Under the pieces are notes generated by a model. That model saw only the letters and a program-made list of their open reading frames with translations. It had not been told where the DNA came from and did not search any database. A stretch of 64,000 nucleotides of DNA, from NCBI GenBank assembly GCA_001606155.1, contig LODT01000022.1, forward strand, positions 806,001 to 870,000, given 5' to 3'. This DNA is from Tieghemostelium lacteum. Its lineage: Eukaryota; Evosea; Eumycetozoa; Dictyosteliales; Raperosteliaceae. A program made the translations under genes and the position numbers. Shown here one piece after another: positions 24,244-33,429 of the stretch; positions within the stretch are counted from its first letter, which is position 1, and every line of letters starts with the position of its first letter.

Positions 24244-26017
24244 TCAATCATCATATCCATTCAAACATAAATTTTCAAATACTTTAAATGATTCTAAATC
24301 CAATCCATAATTCTTTATAAGTACTAAAAATATCTGTTCTTTACTCTGTAATTCTGTCTTTAAAACTGTCAGATTAAAAGAAAGTCTAAATATATAGAAA
24401 GATTCTATTAGTATAATGATGTCTTTATCCACACTTGTTGGAACTTATACAAACAATTTTATAAATAGTAGTAATATCAATTTCCAATTATTTAATTTCA
24501 GTGATGGTATAGGTCTAATAAGATTGAAAGTCTCTATTAATAAGTAAAGGTCCTGTTTGATATTGACTTGTAGTTTTAGATCATTATTTACAACCAATGG
24601 ATAGACAGTTGACAAGTGATGATGAAGTGTAGTTTTAATTTGATGATTTTGAGTAACTTTTAGAGTAGAATTACCATTAGATTGAAAAAATTGATTCGTA
24701 TATTTTGTCATCCATTCACTCAATGCTGAATATATTAAATGGTAATTTGAGGCTTTAAATGATTTTGTAAACTGACCACTTTGATCATTATTCAAAAACC
24801 CATAGTAAGGTTCATCTTCATCGTTGTCGCTATTATTAAATTCATCGTCAGATGACTCTTGTTCATCATCATTATCGTTCTCTTGTGAAGTCATTGCTAC
24901 ATTATCTTTATCGTCATTATTTTCGTCATCGTACTCTGATTCCTCTGATGACTCATCATCAACAGATTCCTCATCTTCATTACTAGTTTTACCATCACTA
25001 TTATTTATAACACCATTCATCTCCTCTAGAATTGATTGTAATAAATCGCTTTGACTATCAACTTTTTTAATATTTACATTATTGATACCACTAGTCATTG
25101 TGGTAGTAGTTGTACTAGGATTATCAATTTCTATAGGTACTCTTTCATTATCAACATTATTATTATATATAGAAGAAGGTGGTTGTAAACTTGCATTCTC
25201 ATTCTCTGTAATATTTAATTTTTTCCTTGAATGTTACAAAAAAAATTTTGTTAATATCAAACCATGATAATATTCAATTAAAATTTAAATATACCTACTC
25301 AAAGTTATTTAGAAATTCAACTTTTTTCTTTACCTCTACATCTTGTAATTCTCCATGCACCCATTTTCTCAGGTACACTGGGGTGGTATCAAGTGTCGAC
25401 TGAAATAAATTTGATTTTATCAAACAATCAGTTGAACAATACATTGAAAGCTCTTCTATATTATATACTCTCTGATCTTGAATTGATATTTTTAGTTTCT
25501 GAGTAGTTGAATTCTTCTCTATATAATTTTTACAACAAGGATATCCACATTTCATTCCAATCGATCTCTCAACTACAATATCATTATAATTCTCTGGTAA
25601 AAAGTATTTATACTAAATGATATTCAATGGATGTTAATATCAATAATATTGGCTACTAATCAGATATAAAGTACCTACATATTCAGTTTTCAGTTCCTCT
25701 TCAGTAACATCATTGTCCAAACAATGTAATTGAGCATTAAATGTTAACTTTTCATATTTGAACTTTTCTTTTTGTGTATTCAATACCAATTCCATCTTTT
25801 TGGCAACATTTGGGTGAACTTTATTCTCTTGTTCTTGTGTGTTATCCATCTTAGTTTTGCTGTTATTGTTGTTATTATTGACATTTGTGGTGTTATTTTG
25901 TGAGGTATTGTTACTGGTGGTAGCTACAGGTCTTCTTTTAACAACTTTTTTAATAACCTTAACTTTAGGCTTTTCAGGCACTGCTTTATCACTCATATTA
26001 ACATCTTTTTCTTCCAT
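24244..26017 (-). CDS. rpap2: RNA polymerase II-associated protein 2 / Rtr1 CTD phosphatase, with in-frame stop
   Basis: Exons 25675..26017, 25299..25593 and 24445..25225 give 472 residues up to a TAA at 24445-24447. The RTR1 domain is clear: VTEEELKTEYVENYNDIVVE, RSIGMKCGYPCCKNY with the first zinc Cys, MYCSTDCLIKSNLF with the second pair, then TPVYLR. RPAP2/Rtr1 removes Ser5 phosphate from the Pol II CTD and helps import Pol II. After an acidic middle, a C-terminal helical block follows (SNYHLIYSALSEWMTKYTNQ ... PIPSLKLNNWKLILLL). The frame then stays open past the TAA for about 66 codons (VPTSVDKDIIILIESFYIF ... LNGYDD) to 24244, with equally protein-like composition. Either the true protein runs through (error, recoding) or its end was lost. 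The second intron uses a GTAGGT donor. Confidence 0.88.
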
Positions 26018-26464
26018 TATTAATTTTTATTATATACATTTAAAAAAAAAAAAAAAAAAAAAGAAATTTAAACAAAAAATTTTATAAAAATTACATTATT
26101 GAAATTGAATTACATTCATTGATATTTCTTTTAATTAATCATTAGTTAAAATTTAACTAAAGATATGTGTATTGTCTCTATTGTTAATAAAAGTGTTTTC
26201 AAAAATATCTTTAGTTAAAAATTAATAATTAAACGAGTATTTTAGTTTAAACAATTCTTAATTATTTTTGTAATATTAAATAAACAAGTTTATCCTATTT
26301 TTGAATTGTACTAATAATTCATTGAAAAAAGAAATTTGAAAAAAATTCAGAATTAAGTGCGAAATGATCAATCAAAAAAAAAAAAAATTTTTATAAAAAA
26401 ACTTATTATTATTAAAACTTTACTTATTTGTATTATTAATTGAATATATTTTTATTATAATAAA
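26018..26464. promoter_or_regulatory. Divergent promoter region with a 15-bp inverted repeat
   Basis: This 447-bp gap lies between the start codons of RPAP2 and the CUE-domain gene. TTTAACTAAAGATAT at 26152-26166 is the exact reverse complement of 26205-26219, and TTAGTTAAAATTTAACTAA just before is itself palindromic. A- and T-runs flank both starts. No coding sequence is seen. Confidence 0.5.
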
Positions 26465-27466
26465 ATGTCATTTTTCTCAAGAACCATTTCACCACATGAA
26501 AAAGAAAAGAGAATTGAATCGGTATTAGCAATGTTTCCATTGTTGAGCCGTGACCATTTCTTGTACAGTACTATGGACAGATACAACTGGGATCTCAACC
26601 AAGCAGTTGATTCACTCAGAAGAAGACACGAATATCTCGAACAAGAACAAAGAAACATTGAGAGAAGATTCGAAGAAAATCGTCTCAAGAGAGAACGTGA
26701 ACAACGTGAGATTGAATTGATTGGTAAACTTAGAGATATCTTTGGTTCCAAGTACACTCATGACCAGTACCAAAGAGCTATTGTAAATCATCGTTTAAAT
26801 CTCGAAGAGACTGTACAATACTTTATGTCAGAAATTGACAGACAACAACGTCAAGACGAGATCTCTCGTCGTAACCGTTTGGAAGAAGAAGACAGAAGAA
26901 GACGTCAACGTGAAAGAGATGAACAACTTCGTCAAGAAAGAAACAGAGATCGTATCAATGATTTACTATTAGAACTCAAATACCAACCTGAAGACACCAA
27001 AAGAGAAATCTACAACAGTCGTATCTTTAAAGATGTTGTTAAAGATTTTAAGAATGTAATGGAACCCTATTCACCACCTCCACAAGCAATTCCACAACCA
27101 GTTTATGTAATCTCACCACAACCTCAACCACACCAACCAAATCTCTATCCTACCCACCTCAACAATAACAACAACCCATTCCTCCCACTCCCACACCCAA
27201 CCCCAAACCCACTCGCCTTTGACCCTATCCCATTACAACCAAAACCAATGACAACCATGATCCCAACCCAACCACCAAAAAATCCATTTGAAAATCTTGT
27301 TTTACCACCACCAAATAACTCACAGATTTCAAGTGCACTCTTTAAGGAACTTAAATCCATGTTCCCTTGTGTAACAGATAACGAAATCAATGCCATTTTG
27401 ATTTCATCTGAAGGTAACATTACAGTTGCCATTCAAAATCTTTTAGATCTCTCTTCCAAAAGATAA
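26465..27466 (+). CDS. CUE/UBA-like domain coiled-coil protein
   Basis: One exon encodes 333 residues. Three segments look like CUE/UBA three-helix modules: RIESVLAMFPLLSRDHF to AVDSLRR (residues 18-56), LIGKLRDIFGSKYTHDQYQ to YFMSEI (about 83-122) and a clear C-terminal CUE, ELKSMFPCVTDNEINAIL to AIQNLLDLS (about 290-330) with the MFP and LL signature. Between them are Arg/Glu-rich coiled-coil stretches (residues 58-82 and 122-175) and a long Pro/Gln-rich linker. CUE domains bind ubiquitin, so a role in ubiquitin-dependent trafficking or decay is likely but not specified. The gene uses many C-ending optimal codons (CTC, GTC, CGT), unlike its neighbours, suggesting high expression. Confidence 0.85.
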   Translation: MSFFSRTISPHEKEKRIESVLAMFPLLSRDHFLYSTMDRYNWDLNQAVDSLRRRHEYLEQEQRNIERRFEENRLKREREQREIELIGKLRDIFGSKYTHDQYQRAIVNHRLNLEETVQYFMSEIDRQQRQDEISRRNRLEEEDRRRRQRERDEQLRQERNRDRINDLLLELKYQPEDTKREIYNSRIFKDVVKDFKNVMEPYSPPPQAIPQPVYVISPQPQPHQPNLYPTHLNNNNNPFLPLPHPTPNPLAFDPIPLQPKPMTTMIPTQPPKNPFENLVLPPPNNSQISSALFKELKSMFPCVTDNEINAILISSEGNITVAIQNLLDLSSKR

Positions 27467-28296
27467 ACAACCTCACATTCAATCCCCCCTCTTGTAAATA
27501 AAATTTAATCTTTAATCTAGATCGAATTTGTATATAATCTTCCCCAAGTATCAAATTACCCAATCCTGTCACACTACTTCTATCAAATACTCTAGCTCAT
27601 TGATCATAATTTTATCATCTTATTGTCGTTTTTTTTTCTTTAATAATAATAAAAATATTGTTTGATATATTGCATCTTCAATTTATTCCAAAGTATTCTC
27701 ATCAATTCTATATCCAGGTGGCAAAAATGCATTTTTGAAACCAGATATCAAATGTCTATGTCCTCTAAATAAATCAGTAACTCTTGCAATCACAACTGAA
27801 ATATCTATATTAAATCCTTCATAATATCCAAAAACTGATTATAAATCCTAAAATTTATATTACAAGCAATAGGAATTTTACATAAATTTTATTATCATAT
27901 TTTTTACTTTTACGTCTTTCCCTCTCAATTTTATTTTTTTTTTTTTTTATTTTTTTCATTACTCTCTAATCCCAAAATGTAAGCACATCAAACTTAATAG
28001 ATTATATTGAATTTCAATGATGAACAAAAAAATCTCATGTCAATTCCTTTAACATGAAATAATCCATGATTATAATGATTTTTCATTTCTGATCACTTAT
28101 TCTATTGATTTAATTTTATTTTTTTGAAAGATAACATTGTATTAATATATTTATTCAAATAATAGATATAACAAACTTTAAAGTTGCAATATTAAAATTG
28201 AAATAAAAAATTAAATGAAATATAAATAATTGTACTAGTTTTAAAATAATTGTACTAGTTTTAGTTTATTTTTTCTTTTTTAAAGAAAGAACATTA
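27467..28296. other. Intergenic region holding a PAH relic and a short tandem repeat
   Basis: This 830-bp gap lies between two genes with convergent 3' ends. Besides the PAH relic at 27683-27868, it has two tandem copies of a 20-bp unit (AATAATTGTACTAGTTTTAA, about 28226-28262) and T-rich runs. No other coding sequence is supported. Confidence 0.5.
27683..27868 (-). pseudogene. Sin3-type PAH domain relic
   Basis: On the minus strand the sequence reads IYNQFLDIMKD in one frame and, after a one-base shift, NIDISVVIARVTDLFRGHRH and LISGFKNAFLPPGYRIDENT in the next, ending in TAA. This is a paired amphipathic helix (PAH) repeat as in Sin3 corepressors: Y..FL.I..DF, V..RV..LF.GH, L..GF..FLP.GY. 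The two halves need different frames and no start codon or full-length Sin3 context is present. It is therefore a fragment of a host-type gene, or a small PAH gene with an intron I cannot place. Confidence 0.6.
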
Positions 28297-30366
28297 TTAA
28301 TTTTTTAAATGTAAAAGATATCTAAGATTAACTTGGTCAACGTTATAGACAACATATTGATGTTCTTTACAAGATACTTGTTGATTTTTGTATGGTGAAT
28401 CAATAATTTTACCATAAGGAATTACAAAACCATCTGGATGATCGTGGAAATCTTTTGGATCAGGTTCTATTCTACCAAGAGCTAGGGTGGAGTGGGACCC
28501 AGGTTGTGGTTTTTCCATGTAAGTGTCTTTGTAGAGATCAGCGGTTTTACCTAAAGAGACATCACCTAATAACATACAGAAATCACTGGTACCAGAGACA
28601 CGACAATAGGCACTGGAAAGACTCATAATATCGGCAAAATAGATACCTTTACCGAAACGGTAACCTGAAACTGGTGCTTCTGGTGGTGCAATTCTCAAAC
28701 CTGTGCTGATAATTCCCACAAAGTTAGTGAGTCTAGAACCATGCCATAGGAGTTTTCTGTTACCAATTGAGGCTTTAGATGGCTCAAAACGTTGTTTTTC
28801 ACCTTCTCTTTCAAGTCTGAAGATATTGACAATGGTTGGTGTAGTGCCTTGATGTGTATTTTTAATATATTTTTCAATTAGTTTGAATTCTTCTGAACTG
28901 GTGTCTAATGGGTCAATATGTGCTTTAAGTTTCTTGTAATAGGCATCTAAGATATTGGATTCATCTTGTTCGGATTCCTTAATGAGTGTAGTGGCAATCT
29001 CAATATCACCAAGGGATTCTAAAAGTGAGAGTTTTTGTTTCAACATGACAGCATTGCTAATAACTGGTGGAGGTCTCATGACAACTTCACTTACATGTGG
29101 AATCTGGGTGTAGAAAGCACTGGAGAGATCAGTTAAATTCTCTTTAGATTTACCATCTAAAACAGCTTCGATTCTCTTTAGAACTTCGTAACCCTTGAGA
29201 ATTTGTTTCTTTGACAGTTTACCAAGTGGAGATTTCTTGATATCAAATTGAGCATCAATAAGTGTTTGTTTCATCATCTTGACATCAAAGATCAGTTTGA
29301 GTAAATCTTGAACTCTGTCATCTAGATCACATTCCTTCTTGTGAGTCACTGGTTTCTTCTTTTCTTTCTTTGGTTCTTCTTTAGCTGAACTGTAGTCCAA
29401 TTCAATCATATCATATTTACCTTTAACTTTTTGGAACTTGTCTCTGTTGGAAAATACATTCTTTGTCTTATCGTAGAACTTTTTGGCAAAATCAGTAGTC
29501 AAAGAAGCAAGTGTTCCTGGAGTTTCAACAAATTTACCTTTTAGACCTTCACGACCCCATCTATTAAAGACCTTGTATCTGTGACCACTTGGACCAGGTT
29601 TATCACTCTCCAACAATTGAATAATATAAAATTTGTTGTTATTAGTTGCAATTTCAGTTTGATTCAATGTAGCATCATAGACATTCTTTCCATTGATATA
29701 AACATGCCATTCATCTTTATCTTGAACATATTGGTCAACAGCAACACCATTCTTTACTCTAATTGTAACTTTATTTTCTTCATCCTCCGATTCTTCATCA
29801 GAATCCTCAAGATCTGAAGTAACCTCTGGTTGAGCCTTCTTTCTAGTCTTTGTTGCAGTCTTCTTTTCTTCATCTTCAGATTCTTCTTCCTCTTCATCAT
29901 CATCCTGTTGTGTCATTGGTGTCAAAACTCTTTTGGGTCTTGAACTTGTGGTAGTAGTAGTAGTAGTAGTTGTAGTAGTCTTAGCTGTACCTCCTTCTTG
30001 TTCTTCTTCTTCCTCCTCTTCTTCATCAACTTTACTTCCATCTAAAATAAAATCTTTTTCATCTAATTTCTTGCCAGCTTCAATACATTTATGAATGTAT
30101 TGTTCGCCTACAATAATAAGCTTCTGTTCAATAGCCTTCAAAACAGTAGCTTTACTCTTTTGTTTAACACTCTCAGCATTTGTAACAAAATGAGTAACTG
30201 ACTTATTCAAAGAGCTTGCAGAAGCACCTCCATAACTCTCTACTAGTTTGCTTAATTTTCCTTGAGGTACTGAAAATGTACCACTGAAATTGAATACAAT
30301 TCCTTTGAATATAGATGTGGTGGCATCTGTTGCTTTACTTTCCTCTCTGTTTCTCTTTGGTGGCAT
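28297..30366 (-). CDS. PARP-family ADP-ribosyltransferase (BRCT-WGR-PRD-ART) with H-Y-Q catalytic triad
   Basis: One exon encodes 689 residues. Domains in order: BRCT (residues 14-100, FKGIVFNFSGTF, SVTHFVTNAESVKQKSKATV), acidic low-complexity linker with poly-Thr, WGR domain (about 200-310, HRYKVFNRWGREGLKGKFVE), PARP regulatory helical domain (about 340-470, PLGKLSKKQILKGYEVLKRI), and the ART domain to the C-terminus. ART residues are LLWHGSRLTNF (H542), FGKGIYFADIMS (Y576) and HQYVVYNVDQVNLRYLL (Q670). In human PARP1 these are H862, Y896 and E988. The Glu needed for polymer elongation is thus Gln here, while NAD+-binding residues are kept. The enzyme probably binds damaged DNA in the nucleus and may only mono-ADP-ribosylate (inference from PARP1 E988Q work). 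Confidence 0.95.
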   Translation of the reverse strand: MPPKRNREESKATDATTSIFKGIVFNFSGTFSVPQGKLSKLVESYGGASASSLNKSVTHFVTNAESVKQKSKATVLKAIEQKLIIVGEQYIHKCIEAGKKLDEKDFILDGSKVDEEEEEEEEQEGGTAKTTTTTTTTTTTSSRPKRVLTPMTQQDDDEEEEESEDEEKKTATKTRKKAQPEVTSDLEDSDEESEDEENKVTIRVKNGVAVDQYVQDKDEWHVYINGKNVYDATLNQTEIATNNNKFYIIQLLESDKPGPSGHRYKVFNRWGREGLKGKFVETPGTLASLTTDFAKKFYDKTKNVFSNRDKFQKVKGKYDMIELDYSSAKEEPKKEKKKPVTHKKECDLDDRVQDLLKLIFDVKMMKQTLIDAQFDIKKSPLGKLSKKQILKGYEVLKRIEAVLDGKSKENLTDLSSAFYTQIPHVSEVVMRPPPVISNAVMLKQKLSLLESLGDIEIATTLIKESEQDESNILDAYYKKLKAHIDPLDTSSEEFKLIEKYIKNTHQGTTPTIVNIFRLEREGEKQRFEPSKASIGNRKLLWHGSRLTNFVGIISTGLRIAPPEAPVSGYRFGKGIYFADIMSLSSAYCRVSGTSDFCMLLGDVSLGKTADLYKDTYMEKPQPGSHSTLALGRIEPDPKDFHDHPDGFVIPYGKIIDSPYKNQQVSCKEHQYVVYNVDQVNLRYLLHLKN

Positions 30367-30543
30367 TTTTAAAGTTTAAACTACAATAAAAATAAGAAAC
30401 TATAAAAATTGAAAAAGTTAAAAAAGAAGCGCCGTTTATTTTTCTTAGAAAGATATTTTTTTTTAAACTGACAAATTTTTGAATTTCAATATCTATTATG
30501 TACAGGATTTTAAATAAATAAATTATTTGTTAAGATTGAATTA

Positions 30544-30830
30544 TTATTTAATATTATAGAGACGTTCTTCTCCATTTGCTAATTGTGATCCTCTCTTTTT
30601 GAAATAAGAACCAACACCAGTATGTTTAGGAGCATTTGCATCTTTTCCATGTCTAAATAGATTCATTATGTTATTAATAAATGAAAGCCATTGTTATTTG
30701 AGTTATAAAATACATACTCATTTGAAATTTCGGAAGCTAAAACTCTAACTCCATATGCACCAACAACAGTTGTATTAAACAAAAGTATATAACTTTCTGG
30801 TGTAATATTTTTAATTAATCTTGATAACAT
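30544..30830 (-). CDS. Small 73-residue protein with a membrane segment, possibly mitochondrial
   Basis: Exon 1 (30718..30830) and exon 2 (30544..30652) join through a 65-bp GTATGT...TTTAG intron to give 73 residues: MLSRLIKNITPESYILLF, then NTTVVGAYGVRVLASEIS and a basic/polar end (HTGVGSYFKKRGSQLANGEE to RLYNIK). The N-terminus is basic and amphipathic, followed by one hydrophobic stretch. This suits a small inner-membrane mitochondrial protein such as an accessory respiratory or ATP-synthase subunit, but I do not recognise it. The clean splice, in-frame stop and AT-poor codons support a real gene. It lies 178 bp upstream of the PARP start on the same strand. Confidence 0.75.
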
Positions 30831-31569
30831 TGTTTTTACTTTGAATATTGTATTTTAATATATTAATATTTAATTGATGAAACTAAAATTAAAAATTTCA
30901 TTCATTTTATACCAAATTTATTTACTTTTTAGTATTAAAAACAAATGAAATTTCGTGAAAACTGAATCAAATCTTTTTTTATTTTACAATTTTTTCAAAA
31001 TATCAATCTAAATCATTTAAGACAAAGGATTTGATTTATAAGTTGACCAAACTTGTGATAATCTATTTGATAATTAACACTATTATTGAAAAGCACATAT
31101 CTAGGGTAGGTTTTAACAAATAATAATATTTCTTATATTTTACAACCAACACCTATTATAGAGGTGCACCTTGTAGAATCAATTGACCAAGTTTATAACA
31201 TGTGATTATTCCGACTCAGTGAGAACTGAGCATTCAAAAGAGAAACACAAATGATTTTATAAGTACTAATATATTTCACAAATTATAATAAAAAGTATTA
31301 TATTCACAATACATAGTTTAAAACAATTTATTAAATACTATTATTGTAAATAAAAGTTAAGATATAATAGATATTTTTGTAAACACTAATAAATATTTTA
31401 TTTATTATAAACTTGTATAATATAAAAAAATTCTTTTTTTTTTTTATTTTTTTTGTAAAATTTGTAATATTTTTGAATTTAACATTTAAAGGGTTGAAAC
31501 AGGGGAATTTATCAATGAAACAAATTATAGAGACTTTTCTAAACTTCTACTCCTATTAGAAATAAATAA
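30831..31569. other. Intergenic region with possible structured RNA
   Basis: This 739-bp gap separates two divergent genes. At 31150-31230 it has CACCT-N7-AGGTG, the palindrome AGGTGCACCT (31162-31171) and a GNRA-capped hairpin CTCAGT-GAGA-ACTGAG (31215-31230). These may belong to a small non-coding RNA. The rest is AT-rich promoter-like sequence. Confidence 0.35.
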
Positions 31570-32254
31570 ATGGAAGTAGTATCAATGAATAGCAATAATA
31601 ATAATAACAATAATAATAGTGTATATAACCATCCACCCCTGTTGAGTAGTAGAAAGAAAAGACTGAGAGACCTCTACACTTATGATGACTATGATAACGA
31701 CAGTGATAGTGATGAGTTTATAGATGAGTTTGATCATGAAATTACAACAATACAATTACAATATCAAGAATCTTTATCCTATTCATCCAACAACAACATT
31801 AATTTTATAAATAACAACCTTAGAGACTCTCCCTATGATGGTTATAAACACCAACAATCTGGTGGTAACCATTCACTTTCATCTTCACCCTCTTTAGCAT
31901 CAAGGATTCCAAATGGTAGTCCTATTTTTAAATCTTCCAAAAATAATAGCAATAATAGTACAAATTTATCACCACTTTTATCATACAGCACTATTAGTGG
32001 TAACAATAGCAATTATAACAGTAGGAGTAAAGTTAGTCTATCGCCACAACTTTATCAAAAAAGTCCAAATAATAACAACATTGTAAATTTTACACATCAA
32101 ACAACAGCATCAACAACAACAACAACCACAAATAGTAATAAAAAGTTATTAATCAATAAGGAACTACCCGAATTTCAATATAGCTATGATGATCACTATA
32201 GTCCACGTAGTTATAATAATCTCATAGGTAGTCCTAATTTTAATCACAATGTAA

Positions 32255-32297
<43 letters not shown>

Positions 32298-32395
32298 CAA
32301 TAATAATTATATTGATAATTATAATTATAATGGAGAATTAAATAATTTCAATAATAGTAATGTAAATAATGATTCTATATTTAATAAAAACAGTG

Positions 32396-32437
<42 letters not shown>

Positions 32438-32829
32438 GTAGTACAGTAAAACCAATTGAAATTGAAAAAGATAGGAATAATATTAATTTATTATTAAATT
32501 CATTTTCAAGTTTTAAGATATTTGATGAGGATGAACCTGAATTGGAAATGTTAGAAACTAATGGTTTCAATAGCACTGACATTGGTATTGTTGATTCTAT
32601 CGATAAAAGAACATCTTTAAAGAATCCAATTGCCATATTGATTGAAAAACAATCTTCCACTTCGACTTTCCCCTCCTCATCGATGACTTCTTCATTTTCT
32701 TCCATATCCCCTTCTTCTGATTATACACCACAATGGAAACCAATCAAAAGTATCACTCAAGATTTGCCACCAAACCAAATTAGTTTAATGAAATCCAAAC
32801 CCAGTAAAACAAATCTACTTAGTAAATAA
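31570..32829 (+). CDS. Asn-rich low-complexity protein of unknown function
   Basis: One exon encodes 419 residues. It opens MEVVSMNSNNNNNNNN, has an acidic Asp/Glu patch (DDYDNDSDSDEFIDEFD), Ser-Pro sites (SLSPQLYQKSP, DHYSPRSY, IGSPNF) and two long Asn runs (about residues 235-255 and 275-295). The end is more ordered (NLLLNSFSSFKIFDEDEPEL, NPIAILIEKQ, QWKPIKSITQDLPPNQ). No known domain is visible. Many SP/SPR sites suggest phosphorylation by proline-directed kinases. The short non-repetitive blocks, rather than the Asn runs, are where conserved function would lie. It may be a nuclear or signalling regulator, but this is a guess. Confidence 0.7.
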
Positions 32830-32888
32830 AAATAAAAAACAAAAGCAATATTTATGATCAAACTCTCTTATAGAGATCTAGAGAATAT

Positions 32889-33429
32889 TTATTTGGATTT
32901 TGGTTGAAATAAAAATTTATCTAGAGCTGAATCATCTTTGGCAGTATTAAATTGTGATATATCAATGTGACAGAGATCTTCAAAATCTTCTTCCATATCA
33001 ACTTCAATGGATTTACTATTAATTGGTGATGTTGGGATGGCACTTGATTTAGAGCTACCATTACTACTTTTAGGTGATGGTAAAGTGGGTATTGAATTAT
33101 TTGATGTTGATGTTGATTTCTTTGTTGAAACTTTTCTCTTTTTTCCTTCATCTTGATTATCGTCTTTACTTTTAGCTGTTGGTTTCTTTTTTGGAGTAGA
33201 GTTAGCATTATTCTTTCTTTTACCTGTTGATTTAATTGTTAATGAACTTGTATTTGTTTTTATAAATTCATTGCTATCGTCTTCTTCATTATCATTGTTA
33301 TCGAATAGCTCATTTTCTTCATCATCATTTTGATAAAGATCATAATCGTCTTCATTTTCACTATCAAGTTCATCAGGATTCTCTTTTAAATACTGTTTTT
33401 TTAATTCATTAACTTTCTTTTTTTCCCTT
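32889..33429 (-). CDS. Acidic/basic C-terminal tail of the SMARCAL1-like helicase, in the +1 frame
   Basis: Directly after the helicase frame ends at 33409, the +1 frame stays open from the A-run for about 175 codons to a TAA at 32889-32891. It reads KREKKKVNELKKQYLKENPD, an acidic stretch (LDSENEDDYDLYQNDDEENE), Lys-rich blocks resembling nuclear signals (GKRKNNANSTPKKKPTAKSK, GKKRKVSTKKS) and ends SALDKFLFQPKSK. That end resembles a degenerate PCNA-binding (PIP) box, as found in replication-fork helicases. No start codon of its own is suitable. I take it as the tail of the same protein, cut off by a one-base change in an A-run or by frameshifting. Confidence 0.7.
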
